NCBI RefSeq assembly: GCF_900100795.1
Contig: NZ_FNCO01000011.1
Location: forward strand, 124,001-188,000
Direction of reading: 5' to 3'
Origin: Pseudomonas abietaniphila
GTDB taxonomy: Bacteria; Pseudomonadota; Gammaproteobacteria; Pseudomonadales; Pseudomonadaceae
Length of the DNA: 64,000 bases
Under the pieces are notes generated by a model. It was not told where the DNA came from and did no database searches. It saw only the letters and a list, made by a program, of their open reading frames with translations. Made by a program: the position numbers and the translations under genes. Every line of letters starts with the position of its first letter. Position 1 is the stretch's first letter. Of this stretch, positions 17,104-26,624 are shown in pieces.

Positions 17104-18576
17104 TCAACTCATCTTGTCGGTCGGGCCCTGATCCCGGTTGACCTGAAAACGCGTGACGCTCTTGCGCAGCCAGCCGAGAAACCCGCTGGGATCGACGATC
17201 ACCGGTTTTGTCTCCAGCATCGCGGCACGTGCCTTGGCGCGGAATTTCGCCAGGCCGGCCAGCGCACCGATCAGCTCGGGATGGGCCTCCAGCCAGGGTT
17301 CCAGATCAGCTTTCTCGATGCGGTAAACCATGCAATCGGTGTACGCGCAAAAACGCCCCACGGTGGGCGTGCCGTCCACAAACCCGGTTTCACCGAGCAA
17401 TTCGCCCGGCCCCATGCGACCGACTTCCAGCCAGCCCTCCGGGCGCTGGATCGCCACCGAGATCACACCCGACTCAACGATGTACAGCGCGTCGGGAATC
17501 ACCCCTTCGGCCAGTACCACGTCCTTCGCCGAATAGGCGGCGAGTCGCATGTGCTGCTCAAGCTGTGCGCGGTCATCGTCACTGAGCATACGCAACGCGC
17601 CCACCGTATTGAGCACAGCGGACTGCCGCGTCGCGGGCCGCAACTGATCCATCCGCGTTTCGGTCGAGGCCAGTTGCCGGTGAATCAGGTCAAACAGTTG
17701 ATTGCGCACGGCTGAACGACGATCTCGGGATTTCACGTACCCGGTCACTTCATATTCGACGCTGCGCAGCCCCGACTTCACCACCACCGCCGATGGCTTG
17801 GGTTGTGCGAGTAACTCACGGCAACCCAGCAGCGCTTTGTCCAGCGAGTCCAGCACCACGCTGGGGCGCAACCGCGTGGGCAGTTCGATGGACAGGGTGA
17901 CGGAATGAAAGTGGTCGGGGCGGCTGAAGTTGACGATGCGCGTTTTCGCCGCCATGGCGTTCGGGATCACCGCCATGCTGCCTTCGGAGGTCAGCAAATG
18001 CGTCGAGCGCCAGTCGATCTCGATGACTTTGCCTTCGATGTCGTCGACCCGAATCCAGTCATCGACGCGAAACGGCTTGGTCGCATTGAGGACGATCCCG
18101 GAAAACACGTCGCCCAGCGTACTTTGCACCGCCAGACCGAAAATGATCGCCACGGCGCCCGAGGTTGCGAGCAGGCCTTTGACCGGCAGGTCCAGTACAT
18201 AGCCCGCAGCGGCCACGGCAGCCACCAGGAAAATGATCGCGCCCATGACGTCTTGCAGCAAATGGCCCTTGCCGCCGATGCGCGGCTCCATGACCACCAC
18301 CGCCAGAACCGTCAAGGTCCGTGCGCCGAACAGCCACCATGTGATGGTCAGGATCGTTCCGAGCACATGCCGCGGCACCGACCAGTCCATCGGCACCGGA
18401 TACAGCGGGCTCAAACCGCCATCGAGCAGCGCCATGCTGAACATCACGAACAGCACCAGCCGAAGCACCAGCTTGCGCCGCAGCAGTCGGGGATGCATCC
18501 ATTGCCACAGCACCAGATCAACGATCAGCAGCAGCGACGCGCTGAGCAACGGATAAGCGAACCACAGGTGATCCAT
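17104..18576 (-). CDS. MscS-type channel fused to a cyclic-nucleotide-binding domain
   Basis: Protein of 490 residues. Several N-terminal membrane helices lead to the MscS pore and beta domain (GAVAIIFGLAVQSTLGDVFSGI, then WIRVDDIEGKVIEIDWRSTHL). From about residue 335 there is a cAMP/cGMP-type binding domain (SDDDRAQLEQHMRLAAYSAKDVVLAEG, then GELLGETGFVDGTPTVGR). The phosphate-binding loop is not a perfect match to CRP-like GEL--R-A. The architecture fits the bacterial cyclic-nucleotide-gated (bCNG) branch of the MscS superfamily. It lies 72 bases downstream of no obvious partner and is probably monocistronic. Confidence 0.92.
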   Translation of the reverse strand: MDHLWFAYPLLSASLLLIVDLVLWQWMHPRLLRRKLVLRLVLFVMFSMALLDGGLSPLYPVPMDWSVPRHVLGTILTITWWLFGARTLTVLAVVVMEPRIGGKGHLLQDVMGAIIFLVAAVAAAGYVLDLPVKGLLATSGAVAIIFGLAVQSTLGDVFSGIVLNATKPFRVDDWIRVDDIEGKVIEIDWRSTHLLTSEGSMAVIPNAMAAKTRIVNFSRPDHFHSVTLSIELPTRLRPSVVLDSLDKALLGCRELLAQPKPSAVVVKSGLRSVEYEVTGYVKSRDRRSAVRNQLFDLIHRQLASTETRMDQLRPATRQSAVLNTVGALRMLSDDDRAQLEQHMRLAAYSAKDVVLAEGVIPDALYIVESGVISVAIQRPEGWLEVGRMGPGELLGETGFVDGTPTVGRFCAYTDCMVYRIEKADLEPWLEAHPELIGALAGLAKFRAKARAAMLETKPVIVDPSGFLGWLRKSVTRFQVNRDQGPTDKMS

Positions 18577-18652
18577 CGAAGCTCCCGGAAGGTAAACAGC
18601 CCAAGGAGCTTAGCTGAATACCGTCGCAGGGGAGCCTCAGAACAACGAGGGA

Positions 18653-19426
18653 TCAGCCGCGAAACAGCGGAATACCCCATGGCGCGCCGATGTTGCCGCC
18701 ATCGACCACGATCTCGGCGGCGGTCATGCCGGACGAGGCGTTCGATGCCAGGAACATCACGGCCTGGGCCAGTTCTTCAGGATCGGAGAAGCGGCCCATC
18801 GGAATGCGCGGTGCGATGGCTTTTTCAGTGGCATCGACCGTGGCGCCTGCACGTGAACCGCGTGTCCAGATCGGCGTGCGGGTGGCACCCGGGATCACGG
18901 TGTTGACGCGAATCCCCTTGGGCGCCAGCTCCGACGCAAACACTTTGGCCATCGAGGTGATCGCGCCCTTGGTGGCCGAATAGGCGGACGAGCCCGGCGA
19001 GCCGAGTTCGCGCATGACCGAGCCGTTGAGGATTACCGAGCTGCCTTCTTTCAGCAGCGGCAACACGCCCTGCACCGTGAAGAACACCGACGTCAGGTTG
19101 GTGCGCACGATCGACTCGAACGCTTCGAGGGTGGTGCTGCCCAGCGGGGTCGCGCCAGAGATACCGGCGTTGGCGAATACCACATCAAGGCTGCCGAACG
19201 CTTCGCTGATTTTCTTCACCACCACATCGATGTCGGCGAGGTTGTTCACGTCGGCCTTGATGCCCAATACATCGCCGCCCAACTCGGCCACGGCTGCATC
19301 GAGTTTGGCTTGATCGCGACCGGTGATGGCGACACGCGCACCGTTTTCCAACAGCAGTCTCGCCGTGGCCAGGCCAATGCCGCTGTTGCCGCCGGTGATC
19401 AGAATGGTTTTGCCGTTGACGCTCAT
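18653..19426 (-). CDS. Short-chain dehydrogenase/reductase
   Basis: Protein of 257 residues with the classical SDR pattern: nucleotide-binding TGGNSGIG near the N-terminus, the FANAG motif and the active site YSATK with an upstream serine in LNGSVM. It probably uses NAD(P)H. The substrate is unknown. The start at 19426 (MSVNGKTILIT) was preferred over 19450. It is divergent from a TetR gene, with two inverted repeats in between, so repression by that regulator is likely. Confidence 0.92.
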   Translation of the reverse strand: MSVNGKTILITGGNSGIGLATARLLLENGARVAITGRDQAKLDAAVAELGGDVLGIKADVNNLADIDVVVKKISEAFGSLDVVFANAGISGATPLGSTTLEAFESIVRTNLTSVFFTVQGVLPLLKEGSSVILNGSVMRELGSPGSSAYSATKGAITSMAKVFASELAPKGIRVNTVIPGATRTPIWTRGSRAGATVDATEKAIAPRIPMGRFSDPEELAQAVMFLASNASSGMTAAEIVVDGGNIGAPWGIPLFRG

Positions 19427-19494
19427 GGTAGCTCCTTGAAGCTCATGCAAAGGATGGGAGGCCCGGTGTTTGCCGAACCGCTATGGAGCACAAC

Positions 19495-19561
19495 CATACG
19501 CCTATTTTGGATTTCGTCCATACTCCAAATAAAAAATTTCCCAGACGGTATTTGGCGTATG
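19495..19561. promoter_or_regulatory. Candidate TetR operator region
   Basis: Between the divergent SDR and TetR genes there are two inverted pairs: an outer CATACGCC (19495-19502) with GGCGTATG (19554-19561), and an inner ATTTTGGA (19504-19511) with TCCAAAT (19524-19530). The A+T-rich spacer could hold both promoters. Binding is inferred from the position and symmetry. Confidence 0.6.
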
Positions 19562-19605
19562 ATCGCTCACCATATCGTTACGAAAAGCAGTCACCGGAGA
19601 TTTCC

Positions 19606-20181
19606 ATGTCGCGCTCACAGGCAGAGAAAGCCGTCATTCACGAACACATCGTCAACCTCGCAGCCGAGCGTTTCCGAGAAGTCGGGCTGAACGGCATCGG
19701 TGTGGCCGACCTGATGAAAGAGGCAGGCCGAACCGGCGGCGGCTTCTACAAGCATTTCGAATCACGGGAAAAGTTAGTCGAAGAAGCGTTGCAGTGCGCG
19801 TTCAACAAGCGCACCAAGGCGCTGGAAAAATACACCGATCCGGAATCGACCCTGACCCTGACCGATCTGGTGGACAGTTACCTGAGCGAGCGGCACCTGA
19901 ACGACCCGGGGTCGGGCTGCGCCTTGGCCGCCGTGATGAATGATGTCGCGCGCAGCAGCGATTCGATCCGTGAGGTGTACACGCAGGAGTTGCAGAAGGA
20001 ACTGGCGGTGATCACGGCGTTGACAAGCAGTAAGCAGCCCTCGAAGAAGCGCGCTCAGGCGCTGTTGGCCATGTGCACGTTGGTCGGGGCAATCGGGTTG
20101 TCGCGTGCGGTGACGGATGAGGGGTTGGCGCAGGAGTTGTTGAATACCGGCAAGACGTTGCTGAAAGCGCTGGATGCGTAA
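19606..20181 (+). CDS. TetR/AcrR-family regulator
   Basis: Protein of 191 residues. The N-terminal helix-turn-helix is NLAAERFREVGLNGIGVADLMKEAGRTGGGFYKHFESREKLVEEAL, a good TetR signature with the GGFYKHF recognition helix found in the group that includes NemR-like and AcrR-like repressors of electrophile stress. The C-terminal ligand domain is short. The ATG at 19606 was chosen because the upstream 41 residues have no family match and overlap the operator. The likely target is the divergent SDR. Confidence 0.92.
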   Translation: MSRSQAEKAVIHEHIVNLAAERFREVGLNGIGVADLMKEAGRTGGGFYKHFESREKLVEEALQCAFNKRTKALEKYTDPESTLTLTDLVDSYLSERHLNDPGSGCALAAVMNDVARSSDSIREVYTQELQKELAVITALTSSKQPSKKRAQALLAMCTLVGAIGLSRAVTDEGLAQELLNTGKTLLKALDA

Positions 20182-20233
20182 AGGCTGCTGCGGTGTTTTT
20201 GCGTTGGCTGGAGATATCGCGATCGACGCATTC

Positions 20234-20541
20234 CCTGTAGGAGACGTCGGAGGTTACGACGGCAGCGAATGCGGCGTGGCAGTTCGCATTATCGGGACGG
20301 TCCTGCCGCGCTTTCACCTCAATCGCGGAATAAACACAAAGCCTGTGTGTGAGCTTGCTCACGAATAGTTTGCTGATCGTTCCGCACGCTCCGCGTGGGA
20401 ATGCATTTTCCGACGCTCTGCGTCGAAACCGAATTGCACAGAGCGTCATGGGCGGCCTTAAAAACGCGGTGGGTCAGTTGCCTCAAGGTCGACTGACACA
20501 CCGCATTCGCGACCGTCGTAACCTCCGATTGCTCCTACAGG
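20234..20541. repeat. Nested inverted repeats
   Basis: The gene-free stretch 20182-20698 is made largely of repeats. Outer arms CCTGTAGGAGACGTCGGAGG and CCTCCGATTGCTCCTACAGG frame it, and a CCGCACGCTCCGCGTGGGAA element at about 20381-20402 is inserted inside. It looks like one repeat family inserted into or joined with another. A further partial copy of GAATGCGGTGTGTCA and the CCCACCGCATTC complement follows at about 20602-20646. Confidence 0.75.
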
Positions 20542-20698
20542 TTGTGTGTCGATCCGCAGAACCGTGACGATCCCGGAGACTGTGGGAGTCAACTTGCTGA
20601 CGAATGCGGTGTGTCATTCAGCATGGATATGTCTGACCCACCGCATTCATCGGAACGCCGCCCACCGCCTGCAGGCAACCCATGTCTGATCTGTGGAA

Positions 20699-21460
20699 TT
20701 AAAAAGCCGTGACACCGCCATCGACCGCCAGTGAATGACCGGTGGTGAAGGCTGCGCCGTCGCTGCACAGGTACAACACGGCGGCGGCGATTTCTTCGAC
20801 TTTGCCGATCCGGCCGACCGGGTGCATGGTGGCGGCAAACTCGGCTTTGCGCGGGTCGGCTTCGTGGGCGCGGCGGAACATGTCGGTGTCGATCACCGCG
20901 GGGCATACGGCGTTGACCCGGATCTGCTTCTTGGCGTATTCGATGGCCGCCGATTTGGTCAGCCCGATCACGGCGTGTTTGGACGCGGCGTAGATGCTCA
21001 TCTTCGGCGCGGCACCCAGTCCGGCGACGGAGGCGGTGTTGACGATTGCGCCACCGCCCTGCGCGAGCATGACCGGCAACTGGTACTTCATGCACAGCCA
21101 CACACCTTTGACGTTGACGCCCATGATCGCGTCGAATTCAGCTTCGCTGCCCTCCGCCAGACGGCCTTTTTCGATCTCGATGCCGGCGTTGTTGAACGCA
21201 TAGTCCACGCGACCGTACGCTTCCACGGCGTTGACCATCATCTGTTGCACGTCCCCTTCCCGGGTCACGTCGCAGCGCAGGAACAGGGCTTCGCCGCCGG
21301 CGTGGCGAATCAGCTCAGCGGTGCCCTCCCCGCCCTCGGCATCCAGGTCGACGGCAACGACTTTCAGGCCCTGTTCGGCAAAGGCCAACGCGGTCGCCCG
21401 ACCAATGCCTGCGGCTGCGCCAGTGACCAGGGCCACCTGTCCGGAAAACGTCATGCTCAT
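20699..21460 (-). CDS. Short-chain dehydrogenase/reductase
   Basis: Protein of 253 residues with TGAAAGIG at about 14-21, FNNAGIEIEKG, the catalytic Ser in NTASVAG and YAASK, and the PG-like C-terminal signature CPAVIDTDMF. A typical classical SDR, probably NAD(P)-dependent. The substrate is unknown. Start may be ATG at 21460 or 21454. It is divergent from the curA-like gene with about 250 bases between them. Confidence 0.92.
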   Translation of the reverse strand: MSMTFSGQVALVTGAAAGIGRATALAFAEQGLKVVAVDLDAEGGEGTAELIRHAGGEALFLRCDVTREGDVQQMMVNAVEAYGRVDYAFNNAGIEIEKGRLAEGSEAEFDAIMGVNVKGVWLCMKYQLPVMLAQGGGAIVNTASVAGLGAAPKMSIYAASKHAVIGLTKSAAIEYAKKQIRVNAVCPAVIDTDMFRRAHEADPRKAEFAATMHPVGRIGKVEEIAAAVLYLCSDGAAFTTGHSLAVDGGVTAF

Positions 21461-21707
21461 GGAATCGTCCTGTGTTGTCGTTTTTTTCAGGAAGGCTTAC
21501 AGCCCGTTGCGAAGGAGTTTATCCATGGGATAGGGCATCCGGTCAGCACTATCAAAGCCCCGGTTACGGGATCATGAACACGGGTGATATTGACCCGCCG
21601 ACAGCATCATCGGCATGGATCGTTGCGCATTCGCCTTGCGGTCTTTGCTTGCCCATCATCGATTCCAGGTCTATCACTGGCCTTTCCCTTTCATTCAGGA
21701 CCCTGCC

Positions 21708-22712
21708 ATGACTGCGCTGAACAACCGCCAATTCCTTCTCGCCCGCCGTCCAGCGGGCCCCGCCAGCCGGGATGACTTCACCTTTCAGACGGTGCCGGTT
21801 GCCGAGCCCGCGTCGGGGCAGATCGTGGTCAAAGCCGAGTACCTGTCGCTGGACCCGGCCATGCGTGGCTGGATGAACGAAGGCAAGTCATACATTGCGC
21901 CGGTCGAACTGGGCGCGGTGATGCGCGCGCTGGGCGTGGGCAAGGTCGTTGAATCGCAGAACCCGGCCTTCGCGGTCGGCGATTACGTGCAGGGCGTTCT
22001 GGGCGTGCAAGACTATTTCGTGGGCGAGCCCAAGGGCTTCCACAAAGTCGACCCTAAACTGTTGCCGCTGCCGGTGTACCTGGCGGCGCTGGGCATGACT
22101 GGCATGTCGGCGTATTTCGCCCTGCTTGAAGTGGGTCAGCCGAAAGAAGGCGAGACCGTCGTCATTTCGGGTGCAGCGGGTGCGGTAGGCAGCGTGGCCG
22201 GGCAGATCGCGAAAATCAAAGGCTGCCGCGTGATCGGTATCGCGGGTGGCCAGGACAAATGCAAAACGCTGATCAATGAGTTCGGCTTTGACGGAGCGAT
22301 CGATTACAAGAGCGAAGACATCCATGCAGCACTGAAACGTGAATGCCCGAATGGGATCGACGTGTATTTCGACAACGTCGGCGGCGACATCCTCGATGCC
22401 GTGCTGACCCGACTCGCCTTGAAGGCGCGCGTGGTGATCTGCGGCGCGATCAGTCAGTACAACAACAAGGAAGCCGTCAAAGGCCCGGCCAATTACCTGT
22501 CACTGCTGGTCAACCGCGCCCGCATGGAAGGTTTTGTGGTCATGGATCACGCCGCGAACTTTCAGAAGGCAGGCAAGGAGATGGCCGGCTGGCTGGCACA
22601 GGGCAAGCTCAAGAGCAAAGAACACGTCGTCGAAGGGCTGGAGACATTCCCGGAAACCTTGCAGATGCTGTTCAAGGGTGAGAACAACGGGAAGCTTGTT
22701 TTGAAGGTGTAA
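21708..22712 (+). CDS. curA: NADPH-dependent medium-chain reductase (CurA-like)
   Basis: Protein of 334 residues of the zinc-free MDR/PTGR family, similar to E. coli CurA, which reduces alkenals, alkenones and curcumin. Visible landmarks are YLSLDPAMRGWMNE near the N-terminus, the Rossmann motif SGAAGAVGSVAGQIAK and GCRVIGIAGG, and YFDNVGG. No zinc-ligand cysteines are present, as expected for this branch. The ATG at 21708 follows AGGACCCTGCC. Upstream ATGs extend it without support. Specific substrate unproven. Confidence 0.9.
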   Translation: MTALNNRQFLLARRPAGPASRDDFTFQTVPVAEPASGQIVVKAEYLSLDPAMRGWMNEGKSYIAPVELGAVMRALGVGKVVESQNPAFAVGDYVQGVLGVQDYFVGEPKGFHKVDPKLLPLPVYLAALGMTGMSAYFALLEVGQPKEGETVVISGAAGAVGSVAGQIAKIKGCRVIGIAGGQDKCKTLINEFGFDGAIDYKSEDIHAALKRECPNGIDVYFDNVGGDILDAVLTRLALKARVVICGAISQYNNKEAVKGPANYLSLLVNRARMEGFVVMDHAANFQKAGKEMAGWLAQGKLKSKEHVVEGLETFPETLQMLFKGENNGKLVLKV

Positions 22713-22760
22713 GCCACCCAAAACGAGGATGTGAAAAAAATGTAAAAAAACAACATCAAA

Positions 22761-22780
22761 GTGATAACAATTCGCAATCA
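22761..22780 (+). promoter_or_regulatory. Candidate Fur box upstream of the TonB receptor
   Basis: GTGATAACAATTCGCAATCA resembles the 19-bp Fur consensus of A/T-rich GATAAT-type hexamers (TGATAA-ATT--CA-T). It lies 84 bases before the receptor start and in the only long gap before it. That would place the receptor under iron repression. The match is partial. Confidence 0.55.
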
Positions 22781-22864
22781 CTTCCTGATAGCATCTGCGC
22801 CGAAGAAACATTCGCATTGCCAGGGAGGCTTTTCGCAGACTAGACATCTACAGGAAGCTTCCCG

Positions 22865-25027
22865 ATGGCCCTACGCCTCCCCTCCCGCCCGACATTGCTC
22901 GCGCTGTGCTGCTCGGTCAGTGCTAGCGCCTACGCGGCCGATCAAGCCATCGAACTGGGCGCGACCGCCGTCGATGCTCAAGCCATTCAGCAGGCCCCAG
23001 GCGCTCTGCCGGAGGCATTCGCGGGCGGCCAGGTCGCACGAGGCGGGCAAATGGGCGTGCTGGGTAATCAGGACAACATGAGCGTGCCGTTCACGATGAC
23101 CAGCTACACCTCGAAGCTCATTGAGGACCAGCAGGCTGAAAACGTGGGCGATGTGTTGCTGAACGACCCGTCGGTGCGTCAGTCAGGTGGTTTCGGTAAC
23201 CAGGCGCAAGCCTTTACCATCCGCGGCCTGCCACTGAACGGCGACGACATTTCGTTTAACGGTCTTTACGGCGTGCTGCCGCGTCAGATCATTTCCGTCG
23301 ACTCGGTGGAACGCGTCGAAGTCTTCAAAGGCCCCAATGCCTTCATCAACGGTGCCAGCCCGACCGGCACCGGCCTGGGCGGCAGCGTCAACCTGCAACC
23401 CAAGCGCGCTCAGGACACCCCCACCCGACGCTACACCCAGGACATCAGCACCGACGGCCGTGTCGGCGAGCATCTGGACCTGGGTCAGCGCTTCGGTGAA
23501 GACAACCGTTTCGGCGCACGGGTAAACCTCAGCCAGCGCGAAGGCGAAACAGCCATCGACGATATGGATCAACGATCCAAGCTGTTCATCGGCGGGCTTG
23601 ATTACCGGGGCGACAATTTCCGCCTGTCCACCGACTTTGGGTATCAGAAAGAACGCATCAACCACCTGCGCAACAACGTGCAGCTGGGCGCCGGGCTGAC
23701 CGGCATTCCCCATGCACCGGACGCCGACCATAACTACGGCCAGAACTGGACTCACCAGGAAACCGAAGACACCTTCGGCATGGTGCGGGGTGAGTGGGAC
23801 CTGAGCGACAGCTGGACCGCCTACCTGGCAGGCGGCGGCAAACGCACGCGAGAAGTCGGCACCTACGGCACCCCGGTCCTAAACAACGCCACGACTGGCG
23901 CGGCCACCATCGGCGGCTCGAACATCAACCACAACGAACAAAACGGCACCGTCATGGCGGGCCTGAACGGCAAGTTCCAGACCGGACCGGTCAGCCACCA
24001 GGTAGCGTTGGGTGTGTCCAGCATCTGGACCCGACAGGAAAACGGTTTCGTCTTCTACAGCGGCACACCGACCAACATCTACAACACCCCGTCCGTGCCA
24101 AAGCCCACCAACGTGACGTTTGCGTCGGGGGACCTTGGTGATCCGGATCTCGCGGGCAAGACCCGTAACCGCAGCGTTGCGCTCTCGGACACCCTAGGCT
24201 TCTTCGACGACACGTTGTTGTTGACCTACGGCGTCCGTCGGCAGCAGTTGCGTGTCGAAAACTACAGCGTCGGCACGGGGGCTCGCACCTCGCTGTACGA
24301 CGACGGGATCACCACGCCGGTGTACGGCATCGTCTACAAACCGATCGACACTGTCTCCCTGTACGCCAACCGCATCGAAGGCCTGGCCCAAGGTCCGACC
24401 GCCGGCGGCACCGTACTGAACGTCGGTCAGTCATTCCCGCCAGGCCGCACCAAACAGCTTGAGGCAGGCATCAAGCTAGACATGGGTTCATTCGGCGCCA
24501 ACCTCGCCGCGTTCCGTATCGAAAAACCAACCGATGGCTTCATTGACACGACGACCAACTTCTTCGTGCGCGACGGCAAACAGATCAACCGTGGCGTGGA
24601 GTTCAGCGTCTACGGAGAACCGCTTGAAGGCCTGCGCCTGCTGGCCGGCGCCACACGCCTGGAGTCGAAACTGGAAGACACGGCGGGCGGGACAACCGAT
24701 GGCAACCACGCCATCGGCGTACCGACCTTCCTGATGAACGCCAGTGTCGACTGGGATGTGCCGGGCTTGCAGGGTGTTTCCTTGAACACCCGCTTCCTGC
24801 GCACAGGCGGTCAATACGCCGATCAGGCCAACAACCTCAGCCTGCCGAGCTGGAACCGCTTCGACGCCGGCGCTCGCTACGCCTTCAAGGTGGCGGAAAA
24901 GGACGTGACCTTGCGCGTCAACGTCGAGAACATCGCCAACAAGGATTACTGGGCCTCGGCCAACGGCGGTTACCTGACCCAGGGCGATCCACGTCTGGTG
25001 AAGTTCTCGGGAACCATCGATTTCTGA
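22865..25027 (+). CDS. TonB-dependent siderophore receptor
   Basis: Outer-membrane receptor of 720 residues. The signal peptide ends near AYA (22-24). There is no STN signalling domain, so it is not a FecA-type transducer. The plug domain (about 70-200) has SVPFTMTSYTSKLIEDQQAENVGDVLLNDPSVRQ, FTIRGLP and VDSVERVEVFKGP. The beta-barrel ends with the expected C-terminal aromatic residue (SGTIDF). This plug style is that of ferri-siderophore receptors. The cognate siderophore is unknown, and no synthesis genes lie nearby. A Fur-like site is about 84 bases upstream. Confidence 0.93.
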   Translation: MALRLPSRPTLLALCCSVSASAYAADQAIELGATAVDAQAIQQAPGALPEAFAGGQVARGGQMGVLGNQDNMSVPFTMTSYTSKLIEDQQAENVGDVLLNDPSVRQSGGFGNQAQAFTIRGLPLNGDDISFNGLYGVLPRQIISVDSVERVEVFKGPNAFINGASPTGTGLGGSVNLQPKRAQDTPTRRYTQDISTDGRVGEHLDLGQRFGEDNRFGARVNLSQREGETAIDDMDQRSKLFIGGLDYRGDNFRLSTDFGYQKERINHLRNNVQLGAGLTGIPHAPDADHNYGQNWTHQETEDTFGMVRGEWDLSDSWTAYLAGGGKRTREVGTYGTPVLNNATTGAATIGGSNINHNEQNGTVMAGLNGKFQTGPVSHQVALGVSSIWTRQENGFVFYSGTPTNIYNTPSVPKPTNVTFASGDLGDPDLAGKTRNRSVALSDTLGFFDDTLLLTYGVRRQQLRVENYSVGTGARTSLYDDGITTPVYGIVYKPIDTVSLYANRIEGLAQGPTAGGTVLNVGQSFPPGRTKQLEAGIKLDMGSFGANLAAFRIEKPTDGFIDTTTNFFVRDGKQINRGVEFSVYGEPLEGLRLLAGATRLESKLEDTAGGTTDGNHAIGVPTFLMNASVDWDVPGLQGVSLNTRFLRTGGQYADQANNLSLPSWNRFDAGARYAFKVAEKDVTLRVNVENIANKDYWASANGGYLTQGDPRLVKFSGTIDF

Positions 25028-25047
25028 TCATTGCGCCAAACCGCCTT

Positions 25048-25136
25048 TGTAGGAGCGCGCTTGCCCGCGATGGCGTCGGGTCGGTTGAATCGTCATCGAC
25101 TGGCCCGACGCCATCGCGGGCAAGCGCGCTCCTACA
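25048..25136. repeat. REP-like inverted repeat, GCTTGCCCGCGAT type
   Basis: Very well-paired: TGTAGGAGCGCGCTTGCCCG at the left and CGGGCAAGCGCGCTCCTACA at the right, with GATGGCGTCGGG and CCCGACGCCATC inside also complementary. The stem therefore exceeds 30 bp. Confidence 0.92.
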
Positions 25137-25275
25137 GATGAGGGACCTGTCGCACCGACCTGCCCCGCTTGCTGAAATTTCGCTGAACAAGTCAACGATG
25201 CTGCTGCCAAAACCACCAGAGGGCGCACTCTGGTGTAAGCTCGTGCGCTGTTGATTTCGACTCATCGAGAGGCTT

Positions 25276-26619
25276 ATGCGGGCTCCCTTCCGACGTTCTA
25301 CCCTTGCAGCGCTGCGCGGCTTTGAATCGTCCAGCGCGGCCATCACCATCCTGCCCAGCGCCGCCGACTATCGCCGGACCCTGCTCGAAAAGATTGCGTC
25401 GGCCACTCAGCGCATCTGCATCGTGGCGTTGTACCTGCAGCAGGACGAAGCCGGTCAGGAAATCCTCGACGCCCTGTATGCCGCCAAAGCCGCACGGCCG
25501 AACCTCGACATCGTGGTGCTGGTCGACTGGTTCCGGGCCCAGCGCGGGTTGATCGGTGCTGGCAAACAGGCCGGGAACTCGGCGTGGTATCAGGCGCAGA
25601 ACCTGGAGCACGATCAGGAGGTGCCGATCTATGGCGTGCCAGTGCAGACCCGCGAGCTGTTCGGCGTGTTGCACCTGAAGGGCAGCATCATCGACGATTG
25701 CGTCCTCTACACCGGCGCCAGCATCAACAACGTCTACCTGCACAAGCTGAACAAGTACCGCCTCGACCGCTATCAACTGCTGGAAAACAAGGCCCTGGCC
25801 GACTCTTTCCAGCGTCTGGTGACGCAGGAAATCCTGCCATCCGACGCCGTGCATCGCCTCGACCTGCCCTCGCCGCCTGCCTCTCGCAGCATTCGCGGGG
25901 AAATCCGCCAGTTCCGTCAGCGCCTCAAACGCGCCAGCTATGACATCAATGAAGGTGTCCGTGAGAACGGCGAGTTTCGCCTCATTCCGCTGCTCGGCAT
26001 CGGCAGCAAAAACCCGCTGAGCAAAGTGTTGTGCGACCTGATCGCGGCAACCCAACATCAACTGACGCTGTGCACACCGTATTTCAACATGCCGCTCTCG
26101 GTGAAACGCGAGATCAACCGCGCGCTCAAGCGGGGCGTGAAGATCGACATCATCATTGGCGACAAGACCGCCAACGACTTCTTCATCCCGCCAGAGGAAC
26201 CGTTCAAGGTGATCTCGGCGCTGCCTTATCTTTATGAAATCAGCCTGCGACGCTTCATGCAGAAGCATCAAACGGCCGTTGCCAGGCACCGTCTGAACAT
26301 CCACCTGTGGAAAGACGGCGACAACACCTACCACCTGAAGGGGTTGTGGGCCGACGAGCGCTATACGCTGCTGACCGGCAACAACCTCAATCCTCGGGCC
26401 TTCCAGCTCGACCTGGAAAACGCGGTGCTGATCGACGACCCCAAAAGTGAATGGCTCACACCCCGCGCCGAGGAAATCGCCCTGTTGATGCGCAACACCC
26501 ACCGCGTCGGCAAGTTCGACGAACTGGACACGCTGAGCGAATACCCGATGGGCGTGCGCACGTTTCTGCGCCGGGTCAGCCGGGTGCGTGTCGAACGTCT
26601 GCTGTACCGGATTCTCTGA
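25276..26619 (+). CDS. pssA: CDP-diacylglycerol--serine O-phosphatidyltransferase
   Basis: Makes phosphatidylserine from CDP-diacylglycerol and serine, the first committed step to phosphatidylethanolamine. It belongs to the phospholipase D fold (gram-negative type II Pss). The 447-residue length is close to E. coli PssA. Two catalytic HxK repeats are visible: VLHLKGSIIDD (about 133-143) and TYHLKGLWADE (about 353-363), the latter followed by LLTGNNLNPRAF. It associates with the membrane surface from the cytoplasm. A TetR gene starts 5 bases after its stop. Confidence 0.95.
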   Translation: MRAPFRRSTLAALRGFESSSAAITILPSAADYRRTLLEKIASATQRICIVALYLQQDEAGQEILDALYAAKAARPNLDIVVLVDWFRAQRGLIGAGKQAGNSAWYQAQNLEHDQEVPIYGVPVQTRELFGVLHLKGSIIDDCVLYTGASINNVYLHKLNKYRLDRYQLLENKALADSFQRLVTQEILPSDAVHRLDLPSPPASRSIRGEIRQFRQRLKRASYDINEGVRENGEFRLIPLLGIGSKNPLSKVLCDLIAATQHQLTLCTPYFNMPLSVKREINRALKRGVKIDIIIGDKTANDFFIPPEEPFKVISALPYLYEISLRRFMQKHQTAVARHRLNIHLWKDGDNTYHLKGLWADERYTLLTGNNLNPRAFQLDLENAVLIDDPKSEWLTPRAEEIALLMRNTHRVGKFDELDTLSEYPMGVRTFLRRVSRVRVERLLYRIL

Positions 26620-26624
26620 CGACC

